A stretch of 64,000 nucleotides of DNA, from the NCBI RefSeq assembly GCF_000425805.1, contig NZ_AUED01000001.1, positions 124,001 through 188,000 on the forward strand, given 5' to 3'. The stretch comes from Pseudomonas vranovensis DSM 16006 (GTDB lineage: Bacteria; Pseudomonadota; Gammaproteobacteria; Pseudomonadales; Pseudomonadaceae). The notes beneath the pieces were generated by a model. That model was not told the origin of the DNA, ran no database searches, and saw only the letters and a list, made by a program, of their open reading frames with translations. Each line of letters opens with the position of its first letter. The stretch's first letter is position 1. Made by a program: the position numbers and the translations under genes. Below are positions 35,360-43,814 of the stretch, piece by piece.

Positions 35360-37081
35360 TCAGCGGGCGTAGATCTGCTGGCCGGCGAACCAGGTCTGGG
35401 TGACCTGGGTGTCACGCAGGGCCTCGGGAGCAACGCTGAACACGTCGCGGTCGAGCACGATCATGTCGGCCTGCTTGCCGACCTTGAGCGAGCCGGTCAG
35501 TTGCTCCAGGCGCATGGCCCGGGCGGCATTGAGGGTGTAGGCCTGGAACATCACCTGGCGGTCGATGGCTTCGTCGGCATTGAGCACACCTTTGGAACCC
35601 TTGCGGCTGACCGCCTGGTAGATGGCCTTCCACGGGTCCGGGGTGGTGATCGGCCAGTCGCTGGCACCGGCAATGGTCGCGCCGTGCTTGAGCAGCGAAT
35701 GGGCCGGGAAGGTGTGCATGAAGGCCATGGCGTCCACGTAGGGCTTGACCAGGTCGATGTTGGATTCGTCGGCACTGGCCCAGTACAACTGCATCGAGGC
35801 GATCACGTCGAGGTCCTTGAAGCGTGCGTATTCCTTGGGGCTGACCATCTGCAGGTGGGTGATGGAGTGGGGGATGCCACTGTGGCGGTCACGCCGGGCC
35901 TGTGCGATGCCGTTGAGCGTTTCGCGCACGGCACGGTCGCCGATGGCGTGCACATGCACCAGCCAGCCACGGGCATCGGCGGCGCTGACCAGCTCGCCGA
36001 AGTGTTTTGGGTCAAGCAGCAGCTCGCCGCGCTGGCCGGAGTTCTTGTAGGGTTCGAGCATCGCCGCACTCTGGGCCGGAATCTCCGCGACACCGTCGGC
36101 GAATACCTTGATACCCGGCAAGGTGAGGTTGTGTACGCCCTGGAACTGCTGGCGCACTTTGTCCAGTTCGTCCAGGTCGGCAGGGCGGGCCTTGGAGTCG
36201 GCCATCAGCAGGGCCGCGACGTGGGCGGTCAGTTCGCCCTTGTCGGAAAGTTCCTTGTAGATCGGCAGAACGCCCAGCGAGTTGTTCTTGACGTCGGCCC
36301 CAGGCAGCTCGTTGCCCAGCGGGTCCATCCAACCGGTGATGCCGAGCTTTTTCGAGTAATCCAGGGCCATGCGCCCGGCAGTCATCAGCGTGTCGTGGGA
36401 CAGAGGCGGCAACAGGTCGCTCACTGGGTAGTAGCTGGCGTCGACGAGGAAGCCGTTGGGGGTGCCGTCCTTGTGCTGGCCAATGGTGTTGCGTGCTTCG
36501 GCCGGCAGGGCCGTGATCGTCTTGGCATCGACCCCGGCACGCGTCAGCATGGCCTGGTTGGCCCAGCCGGTGTGCATGTCATAGGCGGCAAAGAGAATCG
36601 GTTGCGCGGCCCATTCGCCGTGGTTGAAGCGCTGTTCCAGGGCCGGGATGTTGTCCCAGTAAGTCGAAGGCAGGCCGCCGACGCTGAGGAATTCGCCTCG
36701 GCGCGCCTTGCCGTCGTCGCGCCACTGACGCAGGCGCTGCTCCAACTGGTCGAGGGGGATTTGCTCGCCGGCAAGGTTGGCCAGTTCCATTTGCAGGCCG
36801 CCCTTGATGGCGTGGGAGTGGGAATCGAGCATCCCGGGCATCAGCACCTTGCCGCCCAGGTCGATGGCCCGAGTGCTATCGGCCTTCAAACGCAGCACTG
36901 CGTCGTCGGTGCCCACCGCGACGATCTTGTCACCTTCCACCGCCACGGCCTGCTGCAGCGGCTGGCCCGGCTCGGCGGTATAGACCTTGGCGTTGTGCAG
37001 GATCAGGTCCACCGCGGCGAAACCCGGCAGGGCCGTGCAGGCCAGGCCGGCGCTGAGGGCCATTTTCAGGAACTGCTTCAT
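35360..37081 (-). CDS. Exported amidohydrolase, YtcJ-like
   Basis: The 573-residue metal-dependent hydrolase of the amidohydrolase-3 family has a signal peptide (MKQFLKMALSAGLACTALPGFA), so it acts in the periplasm. Metal-binding features are MPGMLDSHSHAIKG near the start and WLVHVHAIGDRAVRETL in the middle. The family hydrolyses amide or imide bonds, for example in N-acyl amino acids; the substrate here is unknown. The start at 37081 has GAGG upstream; longer readings enter the divergent LysR promoter. A porin gene follows on the same strand, which suggests substrate entry and periplasmic cleavage. Confidence 0.88.
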   Translation of the reverse strand: MKQFLKMALSAGLACTALPGFAAVDLILHNAKVYTAEPGQPLQQAVAVEGDKIVAVGTDDAVLRLKADSTRAIDLGGKVLMPGMLDSHSHAIKGGLQMELANLAGEQIPLDQLEQRLRQWRDDGKARRGEFLSVGGLPSTYWDNIPALEQRFNHGEWAAQPILFAAYDMHTGWANQAMLTRAGVDAKTITALPAEARNTIGQHKDGTPNGFLVDASYYPVSDLLPPLSHDTLMTAGRMALDYSKKLGITGWMDPLGNELPGADVKNNSLGVLPIYKELSDKGELTAHVAALLMADSKARPADLDELDKVRQQFQGVHNLTLPGIKVFADGVAEIPAQSAAMLEPYKNSGQRGELLLDPKHFGELVSAADARGWLVHVHAIGDRAVRETLNGIAQARRDRHSGIPHSITHLQMVSPKEYARFKDLDVIASMQLYWASADESNIDLVKPYVDAMAFMHTFPAHSLLKHGATIAGASDWPITTPDPWKAIYQAVSRKGSKGVLNADEAIDRQVMFQAYTLNAARAMRLEQLTGSLKVGKQADMIVLDRDVFSVAPEALRDTQVTQTWFAGQQIYAR

Positions 37082-37092
37082 TCGATGCCTCG

Positions 37093-37100
37093 TTCTTGTT
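37093..37100 (-). promoter_or_regulatory. Crc/Hfq-type motif before amidohydrolase
   Basis: The coding strand reads AACAAGAA directly before the GAGG Shine-Dalgarno sequence, 12-19 bases before the start. Confidence 0.65.
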
Positions 37101-37242
37101 GTGATGGAGCCGCAGCCTAGCCAAGGCCTGGGGGCGGTTAAAGACGAGGGCAGGCACAACTTTTTTCGCCCTTTGGAAATAATCCCTGGCCTATACTCGG
37201 CGCGTTTTGAACGCATCCGCGTGTGCCGAACAGGAACCCAGC

Positions 37243-38172
37243 ATGGACAAAATGACGGCCCTGACCATCTTCGTTGCCGCTGCCGAGCAGGGCAGCTTCA
37301 GTCGTGCGGCCGAGCAGTTGGGCAAGACGCCGTCGGCCATCACCAAGGCCGTGGCCCATCTGGAGGCCGAGCTGGGCGTGCGCCTGTTCGAGCGCACCAC
37401 ACGGCGCATGGCCCTGACCGAAGCCGGGACGATCTACCTGGAGGGCGCCCGCCAGGCGTTGATGCACCTGCAGTTGGTCACCGAAGAGGTGGAGCAGTTG
37501 CAGCACGCCTTGCGCGGCACGTTGCGCATCACCGCGCCGCCGTCGTTCGGCCCGGCGTTCCTCAACCAGGTGTGCTGCCGGTTCATGCGCGAGCACCCGC
37601 AAGTGCGCCTGGAGGTGAACCTCAACGATGCCAACGAAGACCTGATCGACGGCGGTTTCGACCTGTCGTTGCGCGACGGCCCCACCGACCAGCCCGAGCT
37701 GATTGCCCAGCCGCTGATCGAGAACCGCGTGATCCTTTGTGCCAGCCCCGACTACCTGGCCCGGCGTGGTGATTCCATTACCCTGGAGAACTACGCCCAG
37801 CACGACTGGCTGCTGTTGCGTCACCCCTTGCTCAACCGCAGTTACTGGTGGATCGAACGCGAGGGCCAATCGCTGCGGGTACGCCAGCCCACGCCCAGGC
37901 TGGTGAGCGACAACTTCGACTTCCTGCTGGCTTGCCTGCTCGATGGCCAGGGCCTGCAGTTCGTCCCCACCTGGTGTGCGGCACCGTATCTGGCCAAGGG
38001 TGAACTGGTGGAGGTGATGCCCGACTACTGGCGTGCGCTGAGCGCATTCGGACCTTGGGTGCATGTGCTGTACCTGCCGCACCGGCGCAACACCCGCAAA
38101 GTGCAGGCCTTCATCGCCTTGCTGCACGAGCACTTGCGCGGCCAGGGGCTGGAGGGCCGGGCGCGAGGCTGA
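37243..38172 (+). CDS. LysR-family regulator (CrgA/DhcR-like branch)
   Basis: The 309-residue protein starts MDKMTALTIFVAAAEQGSFSRAAEQLGKTPSAITKAVAHLEAELGVRLFERTTRRM, typical of the large LysR branch with residues ALTIFV at the start of the HTH. The effector domain lies at about 90-295. CAGGAA precedes the ATG. It is divergent from the exported amidohydrolase gene and probably regulates it. It could equally act on the C45 gene downstream (117 bases away). Confidence 0.9.
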   Translation: MDKMTALTIFVAAAEQGSFSRAAEQLGKTPSAITKAVAHLEAELGVRLFERTTRRMALTEAGTIYLEGARQALMHLQLVTEEVEQLQHALRGTLRITAPPSFGPAFLNQVCCRFMREHPQVRLEVNLNDANEDLIDGGFDLSLRDGPTDQPELIAQPLIENRVILCASPDYLARRGDSITLENYAQHDWLLLRHPLLNRSYWWIEREGQSLRVRQPTPRLVSDNFDFLLACLLDGQGLQFVPTWCAAPYLAKGELVEVMPDYWRALSAFGPWVHVLYLPHRRNTRKVQAFIALLHEHLRGQGLEGRARG

Positions 38173-38288
38173 GTTTTTCCAGTTGGGCACAAAAGTTGTG
38201 CGGGTTGTGGCAATGATCGGCGCGGAACGGGTCGTTAGGCTTGGTCGATAGCAATCACACAGCCCGCTGTACCAGGAGCCCTCGCGCA

Positions 38289-39359
38289 GTGAAGATCCAT
38301 ACCCTCGTCACCCAGACCCACAGCCCCGCCGAGCGTGGCCGCCAGATCGGCGAGCGCTTCGCCGAGCAGATCCGCCACACCACCCACCTGTACCTGGACT
38401 TCTTCCCCCGGGTGGGCGTGTCCCTGAGCGAAGCACAACGTATCGGTGAAAACAGCCTGGCGGCGCTTGAGGCCTGGCGCCCGGAGCTGGCCGCCGAAGT
38501 GATCGCCATGGCCAGTGGCGCCGAGTTGCCGCTGTGGCAATTGGCGAGCCTGAATGCCCGCACCGAAGTACTGGCGGCACGTACCCGTCACCACGAATGC
38601 TCCACCACCGTGCATGCCCCGCGCGGGCCGCGCGCGCCGCTGACCCTGCAAACCTGGGACTGGCACGACAGCCTGTGCCCCCATGGCCTGATGCTGGCGC
38701 TCGATACCACACGCGGCATGCACGTCAAACTGTTCTGCGAGTTCGGCATGCTGGCCAAGCTGGGCGTCAACAGTGCAGGCGTTGGCCTGCACTTCAATAT
38801 CCTTCACCACAGCAGCGACAACAATAGCGGTGGTGTGCCGGTACATGCCATTGCCCGTCGCTTGCTGGAGGAGGCGAGCAGTGTCGAGGAGGCCATCGAA
38901 CTGGCCCGTTCGGCCCGGGTCAGCGCGTCCACGGTGCTCACCGTGTTCTCCCGCGAAGACAGCAGCCCGCGTGCTGCGAGCATCGAGCTCAGCCCCGAGC
39001 GCACAGCGCTGGTGTTGCCCCGTGACGACGGCTGGCTGCTGCACACCAACCACTTCCTCGACCCGTACCTGAGCGAGGGCGAACAGGTTGCCGACCGCGC
39101 CGACACCCAGTGCCGGCTGGGTCATCTGGAACAGGTGGTCGGGCAAATGGGCCGTGCCGACCTGCGCGCCCGCGCCCAGGCCATGTGCGGTGGCGAAGGC
39201 GCCAACGCACCGATCTGCTTCTACCCGGACCTGAGCATGCCCGACACCGAACGCTGGGAAACCCTGCTGAGCGTGGGCATCGATACCGAGCACTGCGTTC
39301 TGGAGTACGTGGCGGGTACGCCGCTGCACCTGGCCAAAGCCGGCTACGAACGTTTCTGA
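38289..39359 (+). CDS. C45-family peptidase / acyl-CoA:6-aminopenicillanate acyltransferase-like Ntn hydrolase
   Basis: The 356-residue protein starts at GTG with AGGAG upstream. The Ntn-hydrolase nucleophile is C104 in HHECSTTVH, close to the position of the catalytic cysteine (C103) of fungal isopenicillin N acyltransferase; the family self-cleaves just before this cysteine. Conserved LQTWDWHD and GLHFNILHH follow. There is no signal peptide, so it is cytoplasmic. Bacterial members cleave or form N-acyl amide bonds, with unknown natural substrates. An MHS carrier follows after 52 bases. Confidence 0.85.
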   Translation: MKIHTLVTQTHSPAERGRQIGERFAEQIRHTTHLYLDFFPRVGVSLSEAQRIGENSLAALEAWRPELAAEVIAMASGAELPLWQLASLNARTEVLAARTRHHECSTTVHAPRGPRAPLTLQTWDWHDSLCPHGLMLALDTTRGMHVKLFCEFGMLAKLGVNSAGVGLHFNILHHSSDNNSGGVPVHAIARRLLEEASSVEEAIELARSARVSASTVLTVFSREDSSPRAASIELSPERTALVLPRDDGWLLHTNHFLDPYLSEGEQVADRADTQCRLGHLEQVVGQMGRADLRARAQAMCGGEGANAPICFYPDLSMPDTERWETLLSVGIDTEHCVLEYVAGTPLHLAKAGYERF

Positions 39360-39401
39360 ACCCGCCCGGTGCCGCCCGCACGGCGGCACCCGCACAACGA
39401 G

Positions 39402-39412
39402 AACAACAACAA
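39402..39412 (+). promoter_or_regulatory. Crc/Hfq-type motif abutting the MHS carrier start codon
   Basis: AACAACAACAA runs directly into the start codon ATG, with two overlapping AAnAAnAA matches and no clear Shine-Dalgarno sequence in the usual window. Hfq/Crc binding would directly cover the start. Confidence 0.75.
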
Positions 39413-40743
39413 TGCATGCGGATCATTCCCATCCTGCGTCCTCCCGCTCTGCCTTCCGGACCTTTTGCGTTTCCGGCATGGGTACGGCGCTGGAGTTCTA
39501 CGATTTCATCATCTACGGCACCGCTGCTGCCCTGGTCTTCCCCCAGGTGTTCTTCCCCCAGATGGACCATCTGACCGCAACCCTGGTGGCCTTCAGTGCC
39601 TTCGGTGCCGGCTTCTTCGCCCGGCCGTTGGGCGGCCTGGTGTTCGGCCACTACGGTGATCGCATCGGTCGGCAGAAAGTGCTGGTCGCCACCCTGTTGC
39701 TCATGGGCTTGAGCACCTTTCTCATTGGCTGCCTGCCTGGCCATGCCAGCATCGGTGTGGCCGCGCCGATCCTGTTGGTGCTGCTGCGCCTGGTCCAGGG
39801 CTTTGCCGCGGGCGGCGAGTGGGGTGGCGCGGCGCTGTTCGGCATCGAGTCGGCGCCGCCTGGCCGGCGCGGCCTGTGGGGCAGCTTCACCAGCATGGGC
39901 ATTGGCGTCGGCGGCATTCTTGGGGCGGGCGTGTTTGCCCTGGTCAGTGCCGCCTACAACGACAATCTGGTGGATTTTGCCTGGCGCATACCGTTCTGGC
40001 TGGGCGGCACCCTGGTGCTGATCGGCCTGTACGCGCGCCTCAAGGCGCCAGCAGCGGTATCCCAACCTGCGATCAAACCGGTACGCGCCCCGCTGGCCGA
40101 AGCACTGCGTCAACGGCCACGGCAACTGCTGCTGTGCACCGGGATTGCCTTTGGCTACTGCACCATCGCCTACATTGGCAGTACCTTCTTCCTGACCTAC
40201 GCCACCCAAGTGGGCTTCAGCAGTACCGATGCCTTGATGTTCGACCTGACCTTGTCGGTTGCCATCGTGCTGTCGGCGCCGCTGTTCGGGCACTTGTCCG
40301 ACCGCCTCGGGCGGCGCACGGTGATGGTGATCGGTGCGCTGGTCATGGCTCTTGGCTTGTTTGCCTTTTTCAACCTGGTCGATATGCAGCGCTTCGCCGT
40401 TGCCCTGTTTGCCTACAGCCTGACTGGCGCACTGATGGGGGCGACCCAGGGGCCGATCCCGGCATTCCTGGGAGAGCAGTTTCCCCGCAGCATGCGTTAC
40501 TCGGGGATCTCGGCGAGCTACCAGATCGGCGCGGCGCTGGGGGGTGGTACGGCGTCGAGCATTGCGACGGCGATCCTCATCCTCACGGACCACAACCCGA
40601 TGGGCGTGGCGCTGTATGGCGCCGGGGCACTGGCGCTGGTGGCGGTGTGTTCGTTGTTGTTGAAGGAAACGGCGCAGATGAGCATGGCGCAGATAGATGA
40701 GGAGGCCATCTCGCAGCCCCTCGCTACCGCCAGCCCCCACTGA
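39412..40743 (+). CDS. MFS transporter, metabolite:H+ symporter (MHS) family
   Basis: The 443-residue protein has twelve membrane segments and the MHS hallmarks SGMGTALEFYDFIIYGTAAAL near the start, GDRIGRQKVLV between segments 2 and 3, and GFAAGGEWGGAALFGIESAPPGRRGLWGSF. MHS carriers import organic acids, betaines or similar compounds with protons. It follows the C45 hydrolase gene and probably brings in its substrate. Confidence 0.92.
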   Translation: MHADHSHPASSRSAFRTFCVSGMGTALEFYDFIIYGTAAALVFPQVFFPQMDHLTATLVAFSAFGAGFFARPLGGLVFGHYGDRIGRQKVLVATLLLMGLSTFLIGCLPGHASIGVAAPILLVLLRLVQGFAAGGEWGGAALFGIESAPPGRRGLWGSFTSMGIGVGGILGAGVFALVSAAYNDNLVDFAWRIPFWLGGTLVLIGLYARLKAPAAVSQPAIKPVRAPLAEALRQRPRQLLLCTGIAFGYCTIAYIGSTFFLTYATQVGFSSTDALMFDLTLSVAIVLSAPLFGHLSDRLGRRTVMVIGALVMALGLFAFFNLVDMQRFAVALFAYSLTGALMGATQGPIPAFLGEQFPRSMRYSGISASYQIGAALGGGTASSIATAILILTDHNPMGVALYGAGALALVAVCSLLLKETAQMSMAQIDEEAISQPLATASPH

Positions 40744-40790
40744 CTGCAGGCGCGGGCTATGCTGTTTTTCCACGCCTAGGGGATTGCATC

Positions 40791-41003
40791 ATGAGCGAAG
40801 ATTCAAAAGTGAAAGGCCCGGCCTCGTACTTTCCTTCGATCGAGAAAAAGTACGGCCAGCCGATCAGTCATTGGCTCAGTGTGCTGGAAGCACTCGGCGC
40901 AAAAAAGCACATGGAACTGGTGACTGCACTCAAGGCCGAGCATGGCCTGGGACACGGCCATGCCAATGCCCTGGTAGCGCACTACTTGGCCGCCATCCGG
41001 TAG
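40791..41003 (+). CDS. DUF4287 small protein
   Basis: The 70-residue protein reads GPASYFPSIEKKYGQPISHWLSVL...HMELVTALKAEHGLGHGHANALVAHYLA, the DUF4287 family, helical and cytoplasmic, of unknown function. It has its own short leader with AGGGGAT before the ATG and is followed by a strong REP hairpin. It is not evidently linked to its neighbours. Confidence 0.85.
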   Translation: MSEDSKVKGPASYFPSIEKKYGQPISHWLSVLEALGAKKHMELVTALKAEHGLGHGHANALVAHYLAAIR

Positions 41004-41062
41004 GCGCGGGCTTGTCCCGCGATGCGGTGCGGCTGACAAGCCGCATCGCGGGGCAAGCGCGC
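41004..41062. repeat. REP hairpin (ATCGCGGGGCAAGC family)
   Basis: Two inverted units, GCGCGGGCTTGTCCCGCGAT and ATCGCGGGGCAAGCGCGC with flanking GCGG/CCGC, form a long stem directly after the DUF4287 stop codon, probably serving as its terminator or 3-prime barrier. Confidence 0.8.
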
Positions 41063-41100
41063 TCCTGCCGGTGTTCATCGATGTACACCCTGTTCGCCAA

Positions 41101-41132
41101 TGGTCAAGTTTGAGTTCGTAGATGGTCAAGTT
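41101..41132 (+). promoter_or_regulatory. AraC-type direct-repeat operator upstream of aldehyde dehydrogenase
   Basis: TGGTCAAGTT occurs at 41101-41110 and again at 41123-41132, a 22-base repeat period. A -10-like TATATT lies at 41149-41154, so the second copy overlaps the -35 region, the layout used by AraC activators. The same arrangement occurs at 43703-43734, next to the AraC gene at 42648-43652. Confidence 0.75.
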
Positions 41133-41187
41133 TTTTGACTGCTATTTGTATATTTTCAAGCGCCGACCCCCGCACGGACAGACATCT

Positions 41188-42615
41188 ATGAACGCTAAAG
41201 TCGAAATCCCAGCTGAGTTTTTTCAATGCCTGGAAAGTCAGCGGGCTCATTTCGAAGCCAACCGCTACCCCGATGCCACTCAGCGTGTGACTGACCTCAA
41301 GGCGTTGGTGCGCCTGGTGGCCGATAACCGTGAAGCGCTCATCGAGGCGGTCAACAAGGATTACGGGTGCCGTTCGCGCTTTGAAACCACCTTCGCCGAG
41401 ATTGCAGTCACCCTGGATGGCTTGCAAGACACCATCAAGCGGGTGAAGAAGTGGATGAAGCCACAGAAGCGTCACGTTGATCCGATGCAACTGCCGCTGG
41501 CGCGGGCCCGCCTGATCCCGCAGCCAATAGGCGTGGTCGGGGTCGTGGTGCCGTGGAACTTCCCGATCGCCATGGCCTTTCACCCGTTGACCTGCATTTT
41601 TGCTGCAGGCAACAGCGCCATGGTGAAAATGTCGGAGAACTCCAATCACTTGGCGAGTTTGCTGAAAACACTGGCGCCGCGTTATTTCCCTGCAGGCAAA
41701 TTGGCGTTCTTCGAAGACGGCGGTGGTCGTGGCCCGGCGTTTACGGCGTTGACGTTCGACCATATTTTCTTCACCGGCTCACCTGCCACCGGCAAAGCGG
41801 TCATGGCCAACGCTGCGCACAATCTCACGCCGGTGACGCTTGAGCTGGGGGGCAAGTCGCCCGCTGTGGTCGCGCCGGACTTTCCGATCGAGAAAGCCGC
41901 ACAGCGTATTCTGTGGGCCAAGACGTTCAACGCCGGGCAGATCTGCACCAACGTTGATTATCTGTTCTTGCCTGAAAGCCAGGTTGCCACTTTTGTCGAG
42001 GCGGCCAAGGCTTACTGCGCCAAGCACTATCCGAACATCAACAACGGCGATTACACCGCGGTGATCGACCAGCGCTCCTTTGACCGCTTGCACGCGGCGT
42101 TGGACGACGCCAAGGCCAAGGGTGCGACGCTGGTCAATCTGATCGAGTCGCAGACGCCCGATGCTGGCCGCCGGATCATGGCGCCGACCATCGTGCTCAA
42201 TCCAACCGAAGACATGACGCTGATGCAACGCGAGATCTTCGGCCCGATTCTGCCGATCAAGACCTACCGCACCCGCGAAGAAGTGACCGGCTACATCAAC
42301 AGTCGCCCGCGGCCGCTGGCGTTCTATGCCTATACCAACGAGCGTAGCCTGGCGGACTGGTACATCTACAACACGCTGTCCGGGGGCGTGACCATCAACG
42401 ACAGCCTGTTGCATGTCAGTGTCCACAGCCTGCCGTTTGGTGGCATCGGCAACAGCGGCATGGGTCATTACCATGGCTACGAGGGCTTCCTGACATTCTC
42501 CAAAATGCGCCCGGTGCTGTACCAGGGACCGATTCGGGCGATCAACATGATGCTGCCGCCATACGGCGCAAAAGTTGAAAAGATGCTCAACCTGATGATC
42601 CGCATGAAGAGTTGA
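41188..42615 (+). CDS. Coniferyl-aldehyde-type dehydrogenase
   Basis: The 475-residue NAD(P)-dependent aldehyde dehydrogenase resembles the CalB coniferyl aldehyde dehydrogenases. N124 (PWNFP), E219 (TLELGGKSP) and C253 (GQICTNVDY) form the catalytic set. It oxidises an aldehyde, probably aromatic or long-chain, to the acid. The start at 41188 is chosen because the upstream in-frame codons cover the AraC-type operator and promoter. It is convergent with the AraC gene that probably activates it, and together with the GMC oxidoreductase it could carry out two-step alcohol oxidation. Confidence 0.88.
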   Translation: MNAKVEIPAEFFQCLESQRAHFEANRYPDATQRVTDLKALVRLVADNREALIEAVNKDYGCRSRFETTFAEIAVTLDGLQDTIKRVKKWMKPQKRHVDPMQLPLARARLIPQPIGVVGVVVPWNFPIAMAFHPLTCIFAAGNSAMVKMSENSNHLASLLKTLAPRYFPAGKLAFFEDGGGRGPAFTALTFDHIFFTGSPATGKAVMANAAHNLTPVTLELGGKSPAVVAPDFPIEKAAQRILWAKTFNAGQICTNVDYLFLPESQVATFVEAAKAYCAKHYPNINNGDYTAVIDQRSFDRLHAALDDAKAKGATLVNLIESQTPDAGRRIMAPTIVLNPTEDMTLMQREIFGPILPIKTYRTREEVTGYINSRPRPLAFYAYTNERSLADWYIYNTLSGGVTINDSLLHVSVHSLPFGGIGNSGMGHYHGYEGFLTFSKMRPVLYQGPIRAINMMLPPYGAKVEKMLNLMIRMKS

Positions 42616-42647
42616 GTACGGCGAGGTTCCCTTCATTCGGCTGCCGT

Positions 42648-43652
42648 TTATGGGGCGTCGACCTGTTGTCGCCACTTTCGTGGCGACATCCCGGTCCATT
42701 GTTTGAACGCGCGGCTGAAGGCGGTGAGGTCGGCAAAGCCCAGGTTCAGCGCCAGGGTGGTCAGGTCGATGGTGCTGCTGGTCAGGTGGTGCTTGGCCAA
42801 GCGCAGGCGGGCCGACTTGAGCGTGTGCGCAAAGCTGCTGTTCTGTGTCTGGAGGCGTTGCTGCAGGCTGCGTGGATGCATTTCTACCAGCTTTGCCACC
42901 ATGGCCAGATTGCACTCGCCCGTGGGCAGCAAGGCATCGATGGCGCTTTCCACCTGGCGGGCCAGGTTGTTTGGGGCCAGGCGTTGCCAACCGGTTCGCC
43001 ATTGCAGCGTCAGGTGATTGCGCCAGCGCTGCTCCACCGCAACGGGCTGTTCCAGCAGGGTGGCCGGGTAGCTCATCCGGTTTATCGGCTGGTCATAGCG
43101 AACTGTGCCGCCCAAGACATCTTCGTAGGCTTGGGTGTTGGCAGGCCTGGGGATTTGCAGACCTACTTCCAGCGGCAGCAAATCGACATTGTGCAGTTGC
43201 CGGATGCCTTGGGCGAATACCGCCAGTGTCAACGCATTGAGTTGGTCGCAATTGACCTCCAGGGCAAATGCAAACCTGAGGTCGATCTCGAAATGCGATG
43301 CGGATGTGTTGATTTCCCAGAGCAGCCCGTGGGCGTGGAAGTCCATGTTTCGTTGCAGCAACTGCATGGCGTCACCCACGGTGGCCTGTATGCACAGGCA
43401 CGAGCCGAGCGCGCCGAGCACCTCCAGGCCCTGGCGGTTGCCCAGGCGCACACCGAAGTCTGGCGCGTTGCAGCGCACGGCAGCCAGTTCCAGCAGTTCG
43501 GCCATCGCGACATACGGGATGTAGAGGTCAGGTGAGTGCATCACCGCCTGACTCAAGCCGGTTTCGCGCAGCAGGCGCTCGGGCTCTTGGCCCAGTTCGC
43601 GGACCAGCTCGGAAAAGCCTGAAAGCGAGCCACTTCGGACGAAATTGTTCAT
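42648..43652 (-). CDS. AraC-family regulator, arabinose-binding-like N-domain (first copy)
   Basis: The 334-residue regulator has an N-terminal Arabinose_bd-type ligand domain (GSLSGFSELVRELGQEPERLLRETGL...) and a C-terminal AraC HTH pair (LVEMHPRSLQQRLQTQNSSF and LALNLGFADLTAFSRAFKQWTGMSPRKWRQQ). The start at 43652 is preferred; the upstream ATG at 43709 would put the coding region over the operator. It lies between the two TGGTCAAGTT-type operator pairs, facing the aldehyde dehydrogenase and divergent from the aldolase operon, so it probably controls both. It is a paralogue of the regulator at 50026-51051. Confidence 0.9.
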   Translation of the reverse strand: MNNFVRSGSLSGFSELVRELGQEPERLLRETGLSQAVMHSPDLYIPYVAMAELLELAAVRCNAPDFGVRLGNRQGLEVLGALGSCLCIQATVGDAMQLLQRNMDFHAHGLLWEINTSASHFEIDLRFAFALEVNCDQLNALTLAVFAQGIRQLHNVDLLPLEVGLQIPRPANTQAYEDVLGGTVRYDQPINRMSYPATLLEQPVAVEQRWRNHLTLQWRTGWQRLAPNNLARQVESAIDALLPTGECNLAMVAKLVEMHPRSLQQRLQTQNSSFAHTLKSARLRLAKHHLTSSTIDLTTLALNLGFADLTAFSRAFKQWTGMSPRKWRQQVDAP

Positions 43653-43702
43653 CAGCTCGTTACCTGTCGGCGCCTTGGTGAAGGGAAGTAATAACTCGCG
43701 AA

Positions 43703-43734
43703 TAGTCAAGTTTGTCTTCGTGAACAGTCAAGTT
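43703..43734 (+). promoter_or_regulatory. AraC-type direct-repeat operator upstream of aldolase operon
   Basis: TAGTCAAGTT (43703-43712) and CAGTCAAGTT (43725-43734) repeat at 22 bases, with TTTATT at 43751-43756 as -10. Operator period and distance to the -10 equal those at 41101-41154. The block between the copies also shares TTCGT. One regulator should therefore act on both promoters. Confidence 0.75.
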
Positions 43735-43814
43735 AATTCAGTGTTTTTTGTTTATTTTTTTAGCACCTAAACCTGCAATGGTGCATTCGATTCGCGCCGC
43801 TGGAGCCTACAACA

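Noticed and set aside
37180..37200. Sigma-70 promoter TTGGAA/TATACT before the LysR gene at 37243
   Set aside because: The spacing between the two hexamers is only 13 bases, too short for a working promoter.
38989..40773. A 594-codon open frame antisense to the C45 and MHS genes
   Set aside because: The sense strand has clear catalytic and transporter motifs; the antisense product is low-complexity.
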